Positions 34,961 to 44,946 of a DNA stretch of 64,000 nt are shown here, piece by piece (position 1 is the stretch's first letter; each line of letters begins with the position of its first letter). The stretch lies in assembly GCA_007713455.1 (NCBI GenBank), contig VMRT01000007.1, positions 1 through 64,000 of the forward strand. Direction: 5' to 3'. Origin of the DNA: Pseudomonas sp. (GTDB taxonomy: Bacteria; Pseudomonadota; Gammaproteobacteria; Pseudomonadales; Pseudomonadaceae). The notes under the pieces are model-generated. The model was not told the origin of the DNA. It made no database searches and saw only the letters and a list, made by a program, of their open reading frames with translations. A program made the translations under genes and the position numbers.

Positions 34961-35773
34961 TCAGCGCAGCTCGATCCACACCGGGCAGTGGTCGGAAGGC
35001 TTCTCCATCGCGCGGATGTCGTAGTCGACGCCGCAATCGATCACGCGTTGGTGCAGCGCTGCGCTGGTCAGGATGTAGTCGATGCGCAGGCCGCGGCGCG
35101 GGTCGTCCTCGAAACCGCGACTGCGATAGTCGAACCAGCTGAAGCGATCGACGACTTCCGGGTTGAGGGTACGAAAGCTGTCCTGCAGCCCCCAGCCCTT
35201 CAGACGTTCGAGCCACTCGCGCTCCTCGGGGAGAAAGCTGCACTTGCCGGCGCGCAGCCAACGCTTGGCGTTCACTTCGCCGATGCCGATGTCGCAGTCC
35301 TGCGGGGAAATATTGAAGTCGCCCATCAGCGCGAGCGATTCCTCAGGGCGGAACTGCTGTTCGAGCAACGCCTGCAGGTCGGCGTAGAACTTGGTCTTGG
35401 CGGGAAACTTCACCGGATGGGCGCGGCTTTCGCCCTGTGGGAAGTATCCGTTCATCACGGTTACCTGCTGGCCACCGGCATCGGCGAACCGGCCCCAGAT
35501 AAAGCGCTTCTGCGACTCCTCGTCATCGCTGGGAAAGCCCTTGTGGATCTCCATCGGTGCCTGGCGCGAGAGCAGGGCGACGCCGTAGTGGCCTTTCTGC
35601 CCGTGATAGTGGACGTGGTAGCCGAGCGCTTCGATCTCCGCCTGGGGAAACTGTTCGTCAGAAACCTTGGTTTCCTGAAGGCCGATGACGTCCGGCTGGT
35701 GCTTTTCGATGATCGCAGAAAGCTGGTGAGGTCTTGCGCGTAATCCATTGATATTGAAGGAAACGATTTTCAT
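34961..35773 (-). CDS. xthA: Exodeoxyribonuclease III
   Basis: A 270-residue AP endonuclease/3'-5' exonuclease of base excision repair. Active-site motifs are complete: FNINGLRAR at the start, LQETKV (metal-binding Glu34), [24 protein letters not shown] (Asp/Asn) and the terminal [12 protein letters not shown] (Asp-His). The length equals that of E. coli XthA (268). The start [10 protein letters not shown] is the universal one for the family; 27 upstream open codons are discarded. It is divergent from the GNAT gene. Confidence 0.97.
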   Translation of the reverse strand: MKIVSFNINGLRARPHQLSAIIEKHQPDVIGLQETKVSDEQFPQAEIEALGYHVHYHGQKGHYGVALLSRQAPMEIHKGFPSDDEESQKRFIWGRFADAGGQQVTVMNGYFPQGESRAHPVKFPAKTKFYADLQALLEQQFRPEESLALMGDFNISPQDCDIGIGEVNAKRWLRAGKCSFLPEEREWLERLKGWGLQDSFRTLNPEVVDRFSWFDYRSRGFEDDPRRGLRIDYILTSAALHQRVIDCGVDYDIRAMEKPSDHCPVWIELR

Positions 35774-36026
35774 GGGATTCCGTGAAGGCTGGCTGAGGCT
35801 CAAGGGGGAAGGACACCCGGCGCGGCGCTGCCGATGCCGATCTGTCGTGGGCAAAGAACGCCGATTCTAGAGCCGTGCCGCCGTGCATACCAAGTTTCGC
35901 GCTGAAACGGACAGCAACGGCATTGTCTTTGGAGCAGCGTGAACGGCAGGTGCTCCGGCGGCGTGGCGGGGCGGGCGAAGCGCTGCTAAGTTGCAAGCAT
36001 CCCTCTGGAAAAAGCCGAGAGTTGCC

Positions 36027-36662
36027 ATGCCGATGTCTGCCGAGGTTCGCACGCTCGATGGTGGTTATGACCGCGAAACCCGTTCGCTGCTGTATCACGC
36101 GTACCGTCACGAACCGACCTTTGCCTACCTGTTCGAGGCGGACCGGCCCGGCTATCAGCAGCGCGTGCGCGCGACCGTACGGGAGCTGGTAAACCAGCAT
36201 TTCTTGCAGCAGCAACCAGCACTCGGGCTGTTGCTGGACGACCGCCTGATAGCCGTCGCGCTGATCGCGCCGCCGCAACGGCGGCTGGATGTCACCGAAA
36301 GCTGGGCCTGGCGCGCGCGCATGCTGCTGACCGCCGGGTTCCGCTGCACCAGGCGCTATCTGGACTACCACGCGGCGGTACTGGCGTGTCTGCCGACCGG
36401 CGCCGTGCATCTGCTGCCGTTGCTCGGTGTGCATCCGCAGTTTCAGGGGCAGCAATATGGTGAGCAGCTACTGCAGGCGGTGCACGAGTGGTGCGCCGAG
36501 GATGAAACCTCCCAGGGGCTGGTGATCGATACCGGCAACCCACGCTACCTGAATTTCTACCAGCGGCAGGGCTACGAGGAGATCGGCCAGATCGCCGTCG
36601 GCCCGGTGGTCGAACACATCTTCTTTCATCCAGCGCCCAGGCGGATGGAAGCGGCGCGTTAG
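36027..36662 (+). CDS. GNAT-family N-acetyltransferase
   Basis: A 211-residue GNAT acetyltransferase. The acetyl-CoA-binding motif is in HLLPLLGVHPQFQGQQYGEQ (Q-x-x-G-x-G-like), followed by a helix and GLVIDTGNPRYLNFYQRQGY, the usual end of the fold. The N-terminus (RSLLYHAYRHEPTFAYLFEA) resembles phosphinothricin/polyamine-type members. GAGAG precedes the ATG at 36027. The substrate is unknown. Monocistronic, 150 bases upstream of tamA. Confidence 0.85.
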   Translation: MPMSAEVRTLDGGYDRETRSLLYHAYRHEPTFAYLFEADRPGYQQRVRATVRELVNQHFLQQQPALGLLLDDRLIAVALIAPPQRRLDVTESWAWRARMLLTAGFRCTRRYLDYHAAVLACLPTGAVHLLPLLGVHPQFQGQQYGEQLLQAVHEWCAEDETSQGLVIDTGNPRYLNFYQRQGYEEIGQIAVGPVVEHIFFHPAPRRMEAAR

Positions 36663-36812
36663 GTGTGGCCGAATTTTATCCCGGCGGGCCAGTCTGACTG
36701 GTCTGAAGCCACGCGATGTCAGCCGATGCCCGCCCCACCGCAAGATCGCCTTACACACTGTCTAGCCCGCACGTTCGGGCTTGCTCGGAAACACGTGCTA
36801 GCATCGCTGGCC

Positions 36813-38540
36813 ATGTGCAAATCGAACCGAATCGGCCCGCTGGTAGCCGCACTCGTGATGTTGAGCGGCATCCATGCCAGCGCCGCTGAACTCGACGTTC
36901 GCATCGAGCCCGAGAACCGGGCGCTCCGGGAAAATATCGAGAACTACATTGGCGACCTGGGCGACCGTGACGCGCGCGAGCTGCTGCGCTACAGCCGGGT
37001 CGCGCAGAGTCAGGCGGAAAAGGCGTTGCAAGCGCTGGGTTACTACCGCAGCCGCATCCGCACCGATGTGCGTGAGGGCGAGGAACCCGCGCTGGTGTTG
37101 CGTGTGCGAACCGGTGAGCCGGTGAAGCTGCGCAACATCACCGTCCGGCTGGACGGGCCTGCCGCTGAGTTCTCCGGCTTTCGCGTCGCCGAACGCACCC
37201 TGCGTCAGGGCGATGTGCTGAACCACGGACGGTACGAAGAGGTGAAGCAGCAGTTTCTCAACCAGGCCTCGCGCTTCGGCTATTTCGATGGCCGCTTCAC
37301 CCAGCAGCGGCTGGCCGTCGATCCGCGGGAGAACGTCGCCGACGTCGAGCTGGTGTTCGACAGCGGGCCGCGCTACCGCCTGGGCGACGTGCGCTTCGAG
37401 GGGGATTCGCCATTCGATGACGACCTGCTCGCGCGCATGGTGCCGTTCGAGACGGATACACCGTACGACTCCGAACTGATCGCCGAACTCAGCCAGGCGC
37501 TGCAGTCGAGCGGCTATTTCGAGGGCGTGCGCGTCGATGCCAACCCGAGCGGCGCCAACCAGCAGCGCATCCCGGTTTCGGTCGCGCTCACCACGCGCAA
37601 GCCGCGCACCTTTGGCTTCGGCCTTGGTTATTCCACCGACGTCGGCCCGCGGGTCCGGCTGGACTGGACACGCCACTGGGTCAACCCGCAAGGCCATAGC
37701 TACGGGGCCGAGGCGGAACTGTCGGCGCCGCGGCAGAACGTCGGGTTCTGGTACGACATCCCGCTGGACCCGCCACTGACCGACAAGCTGCGCTTCGTCG
37801 GCGGCTACCAGTATGAAGAGATCGCCGGCACCGACAGCCTCAGCCGTCTGCTCAAGGTCGGGCCGGAATGGCACAGCCAGCTGCCCAGCGGCTGGCTGCG
37901 CGTGCTGTCGCTTAAGTGGCAGCACGAGGAATATCGCCTCGGGGACGATTCCGGAACCAGCACCTTGCTCATGCCCGGCGTCGCCTACAGCTACCTGCGT
38001 AGCGACAATCGTATCGATCCGAGCCGCGGCTATCGCCTGCAGTTCGAAGTAGCCGCGGCGAAGGCCGGGGTGCTTTCCGACGCCGACCTGGTCCACGCCA
38101 ACGTGCAGCTGCGGGGGCTGACCACCCTGGCCCAGCGGCATCGCTTTCTCGGTCGCGTGCAGCTTGGCGGCAACTGGACCGATGAATACGTCAACGTGCC
38201 GCCGTCACTGCGCTATTTCGCCGGTGGTGATCAGAGCGTGCGTGGCTACGATTACCAGAGCCTGTCACCGACCAACTCCGATGGCGACAAGATCGGCGGC
38301 CGCTATCAGTTCGCGGTCAGCGCCGAGTATCAGTATTCGATCGCCGAGAAATGGCGTGTCGCGACCTTCGTCGATCAGGGCAACGCCTTCAACTCGCTGG
38401 AAATTCCCACGCTGAAAAGTGCCGTTGGCGTCGGTGTGCGCTGGGTATCGCCGGTCGGCCCGATTCGCGTCGATGTCGCTCATCCGCTGGACGGCGACGG
38501 TGGCGTCCGCCTGCATTTCTCCATGGGGCCGGAGCTGTGA
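36813..38540 (+). CDS. tamA: Translocation and assembly module outer-membrane protein TamA
   Basis: A 575-residue Omp85-family protein. A signal peptide (GPLVAALVMLSGIHASAA) precedes three POTRA domains (about 25-260) and a 16-strand barrel (from about 265). The barrel contains RKPRTFGFGLGYSTDVGPR, the SNNRIDPSRGY-like RSDNRIDPSRGYRLQFEVAA and the conserved lid motif RYFAGGDQSVRGYDYQSLSP. The length equals E. coli TamA (577). The start at the signal-peptide Met is chosen; upstream codons are open but not signal-like. Its stop overlaps the tamB start (TGATG), so the two are translationally coupled. Confidence 0.96.
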   Translation: MCKSNRIGPLVAALVMLSGIHASAAELDVRIEPENRALRENIENYIGDLGDRDARELLRYSRVAQSQAEKALQALGYYRSRIRTDVREGEEPALVLRVRTGEPVKLRNITVRLDGPAAEFSGFRVAERTLRQGDVLNHGRYEEVKQQFLNQASRFGYFDGRFTQQRLAVDPRENVADVELVFDSGPRYRLGDVRFEGDSPFDDDLLARMVPFETDTPYDSELIAELSQALQSSGYFEGVRVDANPSGANQQRIPVSVALTTRKPRTFGFGLGYSTDVGPRVRLDWTRHWVNPQGHSYGAEAELSAPRQNVGFWYDIPLDPPLTDKLRFVGGYQYEEIAGTDSLSRLLKVGPEWHSQLPSGWLRVLSLKWQHEEYRLGDDSGTSTLLMPGVAYSYLRSDNRIDPSRGYRLQFEVAAAKAGVLSDADLVHANVQLRGLTTLAQRHRFLGRVQLGGNWTDEYVNVPPSLRYFAGGDQSVRGYDYQSLSPTNSDGDKIGGRYQFAVSAEYQYSIAEKWRVATFVDQGNAFNSLEIPTLKSAVGVGVRWVSPVGPIRVDVAHPLDGDGGVRLHFSMGPEL

Positions 38541-41500
38541 TGCGGGTACTGCGTGGGCTTGGCTGGACGCTGCTTGGGCTGATACTGCTCGTGCTCATCG
38601 TCACCGCCGTGCTGCTCGGCACCGCCAGCGGCAGCCGCTGGCTGCTGGGGCAAGTGCCGGGGCTGACGGTCGAAGCGTTCGAGGGCCGACTCGGCCAGCG
38701 TTGGCAGGCCGAGCGGCTGATCTGGGAGCAGAACGGCAGCCGTGTCGAAGTGCAACAGCCCCGTCTTGCCTGGTCGCCGGTATGCCTGCTCAAGCGCACG
38801 CTGTGCATCGACGAGCTGGTCACTGGCGACATCGACCTCAGCTTCCCGCCCAGCGAGCCTGACCCGGCGGCGGAGCCCTTCAGCTTGCCTGAGCTCGATC
38901 TGCCGCTGGCGCTGCAAGTCGAACGCATCGAAATCGGCCGGGTGACGCTCAATGAAAGCGAGCAGGTGCGAAACCTGCATCTGCAGGCAAATTGGCGTGC
39001 GGATGGCCTGGATATCCAGCGCCTCGACCTGCGCAGGGCGGATGTGGACCTGTCAGTGACTGGTCGACTGCAGCCCAGCGGTGATTGGCCGTTGACGCTG
39101 GACGGGCAGGCCGCGTTGCAGTCGCCGGACGAACAGCCGTGGGCGCTGATGATCGCCGTGGATGGCGCCCTGCGCGAGCAGCTGCAGTTGCAGGTGCAAA
39201 GCCAGGGCTATCTCGACGGCACCCTCAGCGGGCAGCTGCGGGCCCTCGATGAGCAATTGCCGGCGACGCTGCGGCTGAACGCCGACGGGTTCAAGCCGCT
39301 GCCCGATCTGCCGGACACCCTGCGCCTGAACGATCTGGAGCTGACAGCGAGTGGCAACCTGCAGGACGGCTACCGGCTGCTCGGTACCACCGAACTGCCG
39401 GGCGAGGGCGGCGCAGTGCGGCTGGCGCTGGAGGGCGTCGTCAGTCCGAGCGGAGCGCAGATCGAGATGCTCGAGCTGGATGCGGGGCAGCAGCGCGATG
39501 TGCGGCTGAGTGGCGATGTCGACTGGCAGGACGGCCTGACCGCGAATGCCGATCTGCTCTGGCGCGATTTTCCCTGGCGACGGCTCTACCCGGCGATCGA
39601 AGAGCCGCCGGTGACGCTGCGCGAGCTCAAGGCGCAGATTCAGTACGACGACGGCAGCTATCTCGGCAATTTCGAATCGGCCATGACTGGCCCGGCCGGG
39701 GATTTCACACTGAACAGCCCGGTCAGCGGCAATCTCGAAGCGGTGCATCTGCCGCAACTGCAGCTGCAAGCCGGGCAGGGCAGTGCGACGGGTTCGTTGA
39801 GCGTCGGCTTCGCCGCGGGCATCGACTGGAAAACCGACCTGACGCTGAGCGAGCTCGATCCGGCGTACTGGCTGGCCGAACTGCCGGGCAATCTCGGCGG
39901 TTCGCTGAAGAGCCAGGGCGCCTTGCGTGACGAGCAGCTGCAGGCCGAGGCGAGCCTCGACCTCGCCGGGCGCCTGCGCGGTCAGAATACCCGTCTGCAG
40001 CTGCAAGCCAACGGCGAGGGCGATCGCTGGGATCTGCCGGTCATCGACCTGCGCATGGGCGATAACCGCGTACAGGGCAACGGCACCTGGGCACAGACGC
40101 TGGATGGTCGATTGCAACTGGAACTGGGCCGCCTGGCGCAGCTGTGGCCCGGTCTCAGGGGGCGAGTGAACGGTGAGGTCACGTTGGCGGGAACCGCAGC
40201 GGCGCCGAGCGCGCAGCTCGAGCTGAACGGTCGCAACCTCGCTTATCAGGACAATCGGCTGCGTCGCCTCAACGTGCAGGGTCAGCTATCCGATGGGGAA
40301 CGTGGTCGGCTGGCGCTGAACGCCGAGCGAATCCGCGCAGGCGAGACGGACCTCGGCGCACTGCGGATCAATGCCGAAGGCACGGCGGAACGGCATCAGG
40401 CCGAGCTGCAGCTGCAAGGTCCCTTGCTCGACCTGGCGCTGGCTTTCGATGGTGGATTGCGCGGTGAGGATTGGCTTGGCCGGCTGACGCGCGGCGAGCT
40501 CAGCGCGCAGCAGCAAGACTGGGCCCTGCAACGGCCGGCCACACTGCAGCGTTTCGCCTATGGCCGACTGGAGTTCGGTGCGCATTGCTGGCGCTCCGGG
40601 CCCGCCAGCCTCTGCGCGGAGAACCAGCGTCTGCTGCCGGAGCCGCAGATTCGCTATCGCCTGCGCGATTTCTCACTGCAGACCCTGGCCGACTATCTGC
40701 CCGAAGATTTCCGCTGGCAGGGCGAACTGAATGCCGATATCGAACTGGATCTTCCCGCTGGCGGGCCCAATGGCCGGGTTCGGGTCGACGCCGGCCCCGG
40801 CGTGCTGCGCATTCGCGATGTGGACGAGTGGCACGACTTCCCCTATCAGACCCTGGTGCTGAACAGCCGACTGCTGCCGGAGCGGATCGACAGCCAGCTG
40901 CGCTTTCTGGGCGGCGAGCTGGGCGAGCTTGACGTGCAGCTGCAGATCGATCCGCGGCCCGCGGCCAAGCCGATCGATGGCGAGTTTCGCCTGAGTGGTC
41001 TCGATCTGTCGGTGGCGCGCCCATTCGTGCCGATGGTCGAGCGTTTGCGCGGCGAACTGAACGGCAGTGGCCAGCTGGCCGGCACGCTGCAGCAGCCGTC
41101 ACTCAACGGCCAGCTGTTGTTGAGTGACGGTGAAATCGCCGGCAGCGAGTTGCCGACGACCTTCGAAGACCTGCGGGTGCGCATGCTGATCGAGGGTGAG
41201 CGGCTGAATATCGACGGCAACTGGCGTGCCGGCGAGCAGGGACGCGGCAGTCTGGCCGGCTCGCTGGACTGGCGGAACGAACTGGATCTGGATCTGGCGA
41301 TCAAGGGCAGTCGCCTGCCGGTGGTGGTCGAGCCTTACGCCGACCTCGAAGTCGAGCCCGACCTGCGCATCGTGCTCAGCGGGCAAGACCTGGCGGTCAT
41401 CGGTCGGGTCGAAGTGCCGCGAGGAGCGATCACGGTTCGCGAGCTACCGCCGGCGACGGTCAAGGTCTCCGAGGACACGGTGATCATCGGTCGCGAAGCC

Positions 41501-42217
41501 GAGGAGCCGGCGACCCCGCTGGCAGTGAAGATGGACATTGATGTCGAGGTGGGCCAGGACCGCCTGCGCTTCTCCGGCTTCGGCCTGACCGCCGATCTCG
41601 CCGGCTATCTGCACATTGGCGACAACCTGGATGCACGTGGCGAGCTGCAGCTGAAGAACGGCCGATACCGAGCCTACGGACAGCGACTGACCATCCGCCG
41701 CGCCGAGTTGCTGTTCACTGGCGTGATCAGCCAGCCGTTCCTCAACATCGAGGCGATTCGCCGTATCGATGCGGAGAATGTGATCGCCGGCCTGCGCATC
41801 ACCGGCAGCGCCGAGCAGCCACGCATCGACGTGTTTTCCGAGCCTGCCATGAGTCAGGAGCAGGCACTGGCGTATCTGGTACTGGGGCGACCGCTGGGTG
41901 CCGATACCGGGGACAGCAACCTGCTGGCACAGGCGGCGCTGGGCCTTGGCCTGGCGGGTAGCTCGTCCATCACCGGTGGTCTGGCGCAGCGCCTGGGCAT
42001 ACAGGACTTCCAGCTGGACACCGAAGGCACCGGCGTTGGCACCAGCGTGGTCGCTACGGGGCGGCTGACGGAACGGCTGGCATTGCGATATGGCGTCGGC
42101 GTGTTCGAGCCGTCGAATACCATTGCGCTGCGCTATCAGCTGACGCGGCGGATCTTCCTCGAAGCCGCCAGCGGATTGGCCAGCTCGTTGGACCTGTTCT
42201 ATCGCCGCGACTTCTGA
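38540..42217 (+). CDS. tamB: Translocation and assembly module inner-membrane protein TamB
   Basis: A 1225-residue AsmA-like/DUF490 protein. One N-terminal membrane anchor (LGWTLLGLILLVLIVTAVLL) is followed by a very long beta-rich periplasmic part of repeating amphipathic strands rich in Leu, Asp and Gln. The conserved C-terminal DUF490 domain contains YLHIGDNLDARGELQLKNGR, ISQPFLNIEAIRR and QEQALAYLVLGRP, and ends in a barrel-like aromatic residue (YRRDF). TamB spans the periplasm to TamA and is now thought to conduct phospholipids as well as help assemble outer-membrane proteins. The start overlaps the tamA stop. Confidence 0.96.
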   Translation: MRVLRGLGWTLLGLILLVLIVTAVLLGTASGSRWLLGQVPGLTVEAFEGRLGQRWQAERLIWEQNGSRVEVQQPRLAWSPVCLLKRTLCIDELVTGDIDLSFPPSEPDPAAEPFSLPELDLPLALQVERIEIGRVTLNESEQVRNLHLQANWRADGLDIQRLDLRRADVDLSVTGRLQPSGDWPLTLDGQAALQSPDEQPWALMIAVDGALREQLQLQVQSQGYLDGTLSGQLRALDEQLPATLRLNADGFKPLPDLPDTLRLNDLELTASGNLQDGYRLLGTTELPGEGGAVRLALEGVVSPSGAQIEMLELDAGQQRDVRLSGDVDWQDGLTANADLLWRDFPWRRLYPAIEEPPVTLRELKAQIQYDDGSYLGNFESAMTGPAGDFTLNSPVSGNLEAVHLPQLQLQAGQGSATGSLSVGFAAGIDWKTDLTLSELDPAYWLAELPGNLGGSLKSQGALRDEQLQAEASLDLAGRLRGQNTRLQLQANGEGDRWDLPVIDLRMGDNRVQGNGTWAQTLDGRLQLELGRLAQLWPGLRGRVNGEVTLAGTAAAPSAQLELNGRNLAYQDNRLRRLNVQGQLSDGERGRLALNAERIRAGETDLGALRINAEGTAERHQAELQLQGPLLDLALAFDGGLRGEDWLGRLTRGELSAQQQDWALQRPATLQRFAYGRLEFGAHCWRSGPASLCAENQRLLPEPQIRYRLRDFSLQTLADYLPEDFRWQGELNADIELDLPAGGPNGRVRVDAGPGVLRIRDVDEWHDFPYQTLVLNSRLLPERIDSQLRFLGGELGELDVQLQIDPRPAAKPIDGEFRLSGLDLSVARPFVPMVERLRGELNGSGQLAGTLQQPSLNGQLLLSDGEIAGSELPTTFEDLRVRMLIEGERLNIDGNWRAGEQGRGSLAGSLDWRNELDLDLAIKGSRLPVVVEPYADLEVEPDLRIVLSGQDLAVIGRVEVPRGAITVRELPPATVKVSEDTVIIGREAEEPATPLAVKMDIDVEVGQDRLRFSGFGLTADLAGYLHIGDNLDARGELQLKNGRYRAYGQRLTIRRAELLFTGVISQPFLNIEAIRRIDAENVIAGLRITGSAEQPRIDVFSEPAMSQEQALAYLVLGRPLGADTGDSNLLAQAALGLGLAGSSSITGGLAQRLGIQDFQLDTEGTGVGTSVVATGRLTERLALRYGVGVFEPSNTIALRYQLTRRIFLEAASGLASSLDLFYRRDF

Positions 42218-42719
42218 TCGATTGCGCGGCGCCGGAACACCGCCGGTGCGCCATGATCGAGGAGGCGCAGAGGCATGATGAAGCATTCGCGCTCTCATCG
42301 GTCGGGCGCACCAAACTGCATCAATCCACACTGGCGGGCGCACCAGACTGGGCTACGCTGATTTCGCTTTCCATGCCATTCCTGGCTCGACTGAGTCGAG
42401 CTGTCGGGGTCTGACCGTTCGGTCTGGTTTTCGCGTCGATTCGATCATCGAATCTGGCGCGATTGCCCCGAGCCCAATGGGCGAATGCAGTGGTAGCATC
42501 CACGCTTCCGAACGTCCCGGTCATAACCGCGCAACGCTCTAGCACGAGTCTTGCAAAGCGCTCGCGGACCTCAGCGCAGCGCAAGCTCCAGAGGCGTATC
42601 GGAATCGCCGTTACCTGGTCGCTGAAAAACCACCGCCACAAGCGTCATGTTTTTCAACGGCTCCACGGTAGCGCGACCCTAACGCGAGGGAACTCGCCTA
42701 TAAGAAATAAGGTGCTCGA
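42218..42719. other. 502-base intergenic region, nothing functional recognised
   Basis: It lies between tamB and agcS. I see no gene with an RBS, no RNA gene and no clear terminator. The only structure noticed is an imperfect 16-base direct repeat at 42303 and 42335. The agcS promoter must lie in its right part. Confidence 0.5.
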
Positions 42720-44063
42720 ATGGAATTTCTGAATAACCTCGTCAATAGCGTCAACGGCCTCGTCTGGGGCCCACCCATGCTGGTGCTGATCCTTGGTACC
42801 GGTCTGTTCCTGATGATCTTCCTCAAGTTCATGCCGCTGACCCGCATCCCGACCGGCTTTGCGCTGATGTGGCGCGGACGCACCAAGGGTGACGAAGCAA
42901 CTGGCGAAATCAGCCCTTTCCAGGCGCTGATGACCTCGCTGGCGGCGACCGTGGGTACCGGCAACATCGCAGGCGTGGCCACGGCCATCTTCCTCGGCGG
43001 GCCGGGTGCGCTGTTCTGGATGTGGTGCACCGCGCTGGTGGGTATGGCCACCAAGTACTGCGAAGTCGTACTGGCGGTCCACTACCGTGAGAAGGACGAC
43101 CGCGGCGAGCACGTTGGCGGCCCGATGTACGCGATCAAGAACGGCCTGGGCAAGAAGTGGATCTGGCTGGGTACCGCCTTCGCCATTTTCGGTGGCCTGG
43201 CCGGCTTCGGCATCGGCAACATGGTGCAGGTCAACAGCATGGCCCACGCGCTGGAAACCACCTTCTCGGTGCCGCTGTGGGCGACCGGCCTGATCACCAT
43301 GGTGATCGTCGGCCTGGTGATCCTCGGCGGTATTCGCCGCATCGGTGTGGTCGCCGCCTCGCTGGTGCCGTTCATGTGTCTGGCCTACCTGATCGCTGCT
43401 GTAGTGGTGCTGGTGGTCAACGCTTCGGCGATTCCGGCAGCCTTCGATCTGATCTTCACCCACGCTTTCACCCCGATCGCCGCGACCGGCGGCTTCGCCG
43501 GCGCCGCGGTCATGGCGGCGATTCGCTTCGGTGTTGCTCGCGGCATCTTCTCCAACGAGGCGGGCCTCGGCACCGCCGGTATCGCTCAGGCGGCTGGCAC
43601 CACCACCAGCTCGGTGCGCTCGGGCATGATCGGCATGCTGGGTACGTTCATCGACACCATCATCGTATGCTCGATGACTGGTCTTGCGATCATCTGCACC
43701 GGGGTCTGGACCAGCGGCGAAAGCGGTGCGGCGCTGTCCGCGGCAGCCTTCGAGTCGGCTATGCCGGGCATCGGTGGCATCATCCTGACCATCGCGCTGG
43801 TGGTCTTCGCCTTTACCACAATCCTTGGCTGGAGCTATTTCGGCGAGAAGTGCTGGGAGTTCCTGGTCGGCACGCGAGCCATCTGGCCGTTCCGCGTGAT
43901 CTGGGTTCTGGCAGTGCCGTTCGGCGCCATCGCCCAGCTCGACTTCGCCTGGCTGTTGGCCGATACCCTCAACGGCCTGATGGCGATCCCCAACCTGGTT
44001 TCGCTGTTGCTGCTGAGTCCGGTAGTGGTCAAGCTGACCAAGGAATATTTCGCACGTAGCTGA
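42720..44063 (+). CDS. Sodium:alanine symporter family protein (AgcS)
   Basis: A 447-residue Na+/amino acid symporter of the AGCS family, taking up alanine or glycine. About ten hydrophobic helices; signatures RGRTKGDEATGEISPFQALM, TVGTGNIAGVATAIFLGGPG (the GTGNIAGV Na+/substrate loop), GGPMYAIKNGLG and GIFSNEAGLGTAGIAQAAGT. The protein is close to the family norm of about 450 residues. AAGG lies upstream of the ATG. It is followed by a strong terminator and is monocistronic. Alanine or glycine specificity cannot be decided. Confidence 0.94.
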   Translation: MEFLNNLVNSVNGLVWGPPMLVLILGTGLFLMIFLKFMPLTRIPTGFALMWRGRTKGDEATGEISPFQALMTSLAATVGTGNIAGVATAIFLGGPGALFWMWCTALVGMATKYCEVVLAVHYREKDDRGEHVGGPMYAIKNGLGKKWIWLGTAFAIFGGLAGFGIGNMVQVNSMAHALETTFSVPLWATGLITMVIVGLVILGGIRRIGVVAASLVPFMCLAYLIAAVVVLVVNASAIPAAFDLIFTHAFTPIAATGGFAGAAVMAAIRFGVARGIFSNEAGLGTAGIAQAAGTTTSSVRSGMIGMLGTFIDTIIVCSMTGLAIICTGVWTSGESGAALSAAAFESAMPGIGGIILTIALVVFAFTTILGWSYFGEKCWEFLVGTRAIWPFRVIWVLAVPFGAIAQLDFAWLLADTLNGLMAIPNLVSLLLLSPVVVKLTKEYFARS

Positions 44064-44140
44064 TGTCCGATAGCGACCGGTGCAGGCCAGCCAGCGCTGC
44101 ATCGGTCGTGCAACAGGAACAAGCCCGTGTCGACCACCCA

Positions 44141-44173
44141 GGTCGTGGAGCTGCGCGTTCCACGACCTTTTTT
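44141..44173 (+). terminator. Terminator of the AgcS symporter gene
   Basis: GGTCGTGGA / TCCACGACC, a 9-bp perfect stem around a 9-base loop, is followed by TTTTTT. It lies between agcS and tpx and ends agcS transcription just before the tpx RBS. Confidence 0.85.
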
Positions 44174-44202
44174 ATGCCTATTCATATCGAGGAGCGAAGC
44201 AA

Positions 44203-44703
44203 ATGACTGAAATCACCCTGAAAGGCACACCGATCCAAGTGGCCGGTGACTTCCCCCAGGCCGGCCAGCAGGCCAAGGCGTTCCGCCTGGTGGGCGCTGA
44301 CCTTTCCGATGTCGAGCTGTCGAGCCTTGCCGGCAAGCGCAAGATTCTCAACATCTTCCCGAGCATCGATACACCGACCTGCGCCACCTCGGTGCGCAAG
44401 TTCAATGCTCAGGCCAATGCCTTGGAAAACACCGTGGTGCTGTGCATCTCCGCCGACCTGCCGTTCGCGCAGAAGCGCTTCTGCGGCGCCGAGGGGCTGG
44501 AGAATGTCATCAACCTGTCCACCATGCGCGGTGCCGAGTTCCTCAAGGATTACGGCGTAGCGATTGCCAGCGGCCCGCTGGCCGGGGTCGCGGCTCGCGC
44601 GGTAGTCGTGCTCGACGAACAGAATCGCGTCCTGCACAGCGAGCTGGTCAACGAGATCGGCAGTGAACCGAACTACGAGGCAGCCATCGCCTCGCTTGGC
44701 TGA
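44203..44703 (+). CDS. tpx: Thiol peroxidase Tpx
   Basis: A 166-residue atypical 2-Cys peroxiredoxin reducing hydroperoxides with electrons from thioredoxin. The peroxidatic Cys60 is in [15 protein letters not shown], and the resolving Cys94 in [18 protein letters not shown], as in E. coli Tpx (Cys61/Cys95). An extra Cys81 lies in the adjacent strand. GAGGAG lies eight bases before the ATG. It is located in the cytoplasm or periplasm-facing fraction without any signal peptide visible. Flanked by terminators on both sides, so monocistronic. Confidence 0.97.
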   Translation: MTEITLKGTPIQVAGDFPQAGQQAKAFRLVGADLSDVELSSLAGKRKILNIFPSIDTPTCATSVRKFNAQANALENTVVLCISADLPFAQKRFCGAEGLENVINLSTMRGAEFLKDYGVAIASGPLAGVAARAVVVLDEQNRVLHSELVNEIGSEPNYEAAIASLG

Positions 44704-44718
44704 TCTGCCTTGCTACGA

Positions 44719-44762
44719 CGAAACGGCGAGTGGCTTTCAATAGCACTCGCCGTTTCGTTTTC
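44719..44762 (+). terminator. Terminator of tpx
   Basis: A 14-bp perfect stem (CGAAACGGCGAGTG / CACTCGCCGTTTCG) with an 11-base loop is followed by TTTTCT. Confidence 0.9.
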
Positions 44763-44946
44763 TGGCGACAGAAATCCATCGGTTGGTGCGAAACCGCCCG
44801 TCGTCGTCAATTAGCGTGAACCCTCCGAGACAACTACTTTCAGGCATGCCGCCCGGCTTCAGCGTCGCGGGTGTGGAGAAGTCTGCAAAAGTGGCAAATA
44901 GGCAGCTTTTCAAAAATCTTTTCGCTCAGCTGCTGTCATAGCGCTG

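Noticed and set aside
42321..42641. Minus-strand frame of 106 codons in the tamB-agcS gap
   Set aside because: No RBS, no domain, low-complexity composition; not better than chance in this base composition.
42654..44102. Open frame of 482 codons antisense to the AgcS symporter
   Set aside because: Extremely His/Asp/Gln-rich, without hydrophobic core; it mirrors the hydrophobic codons of the symporter.
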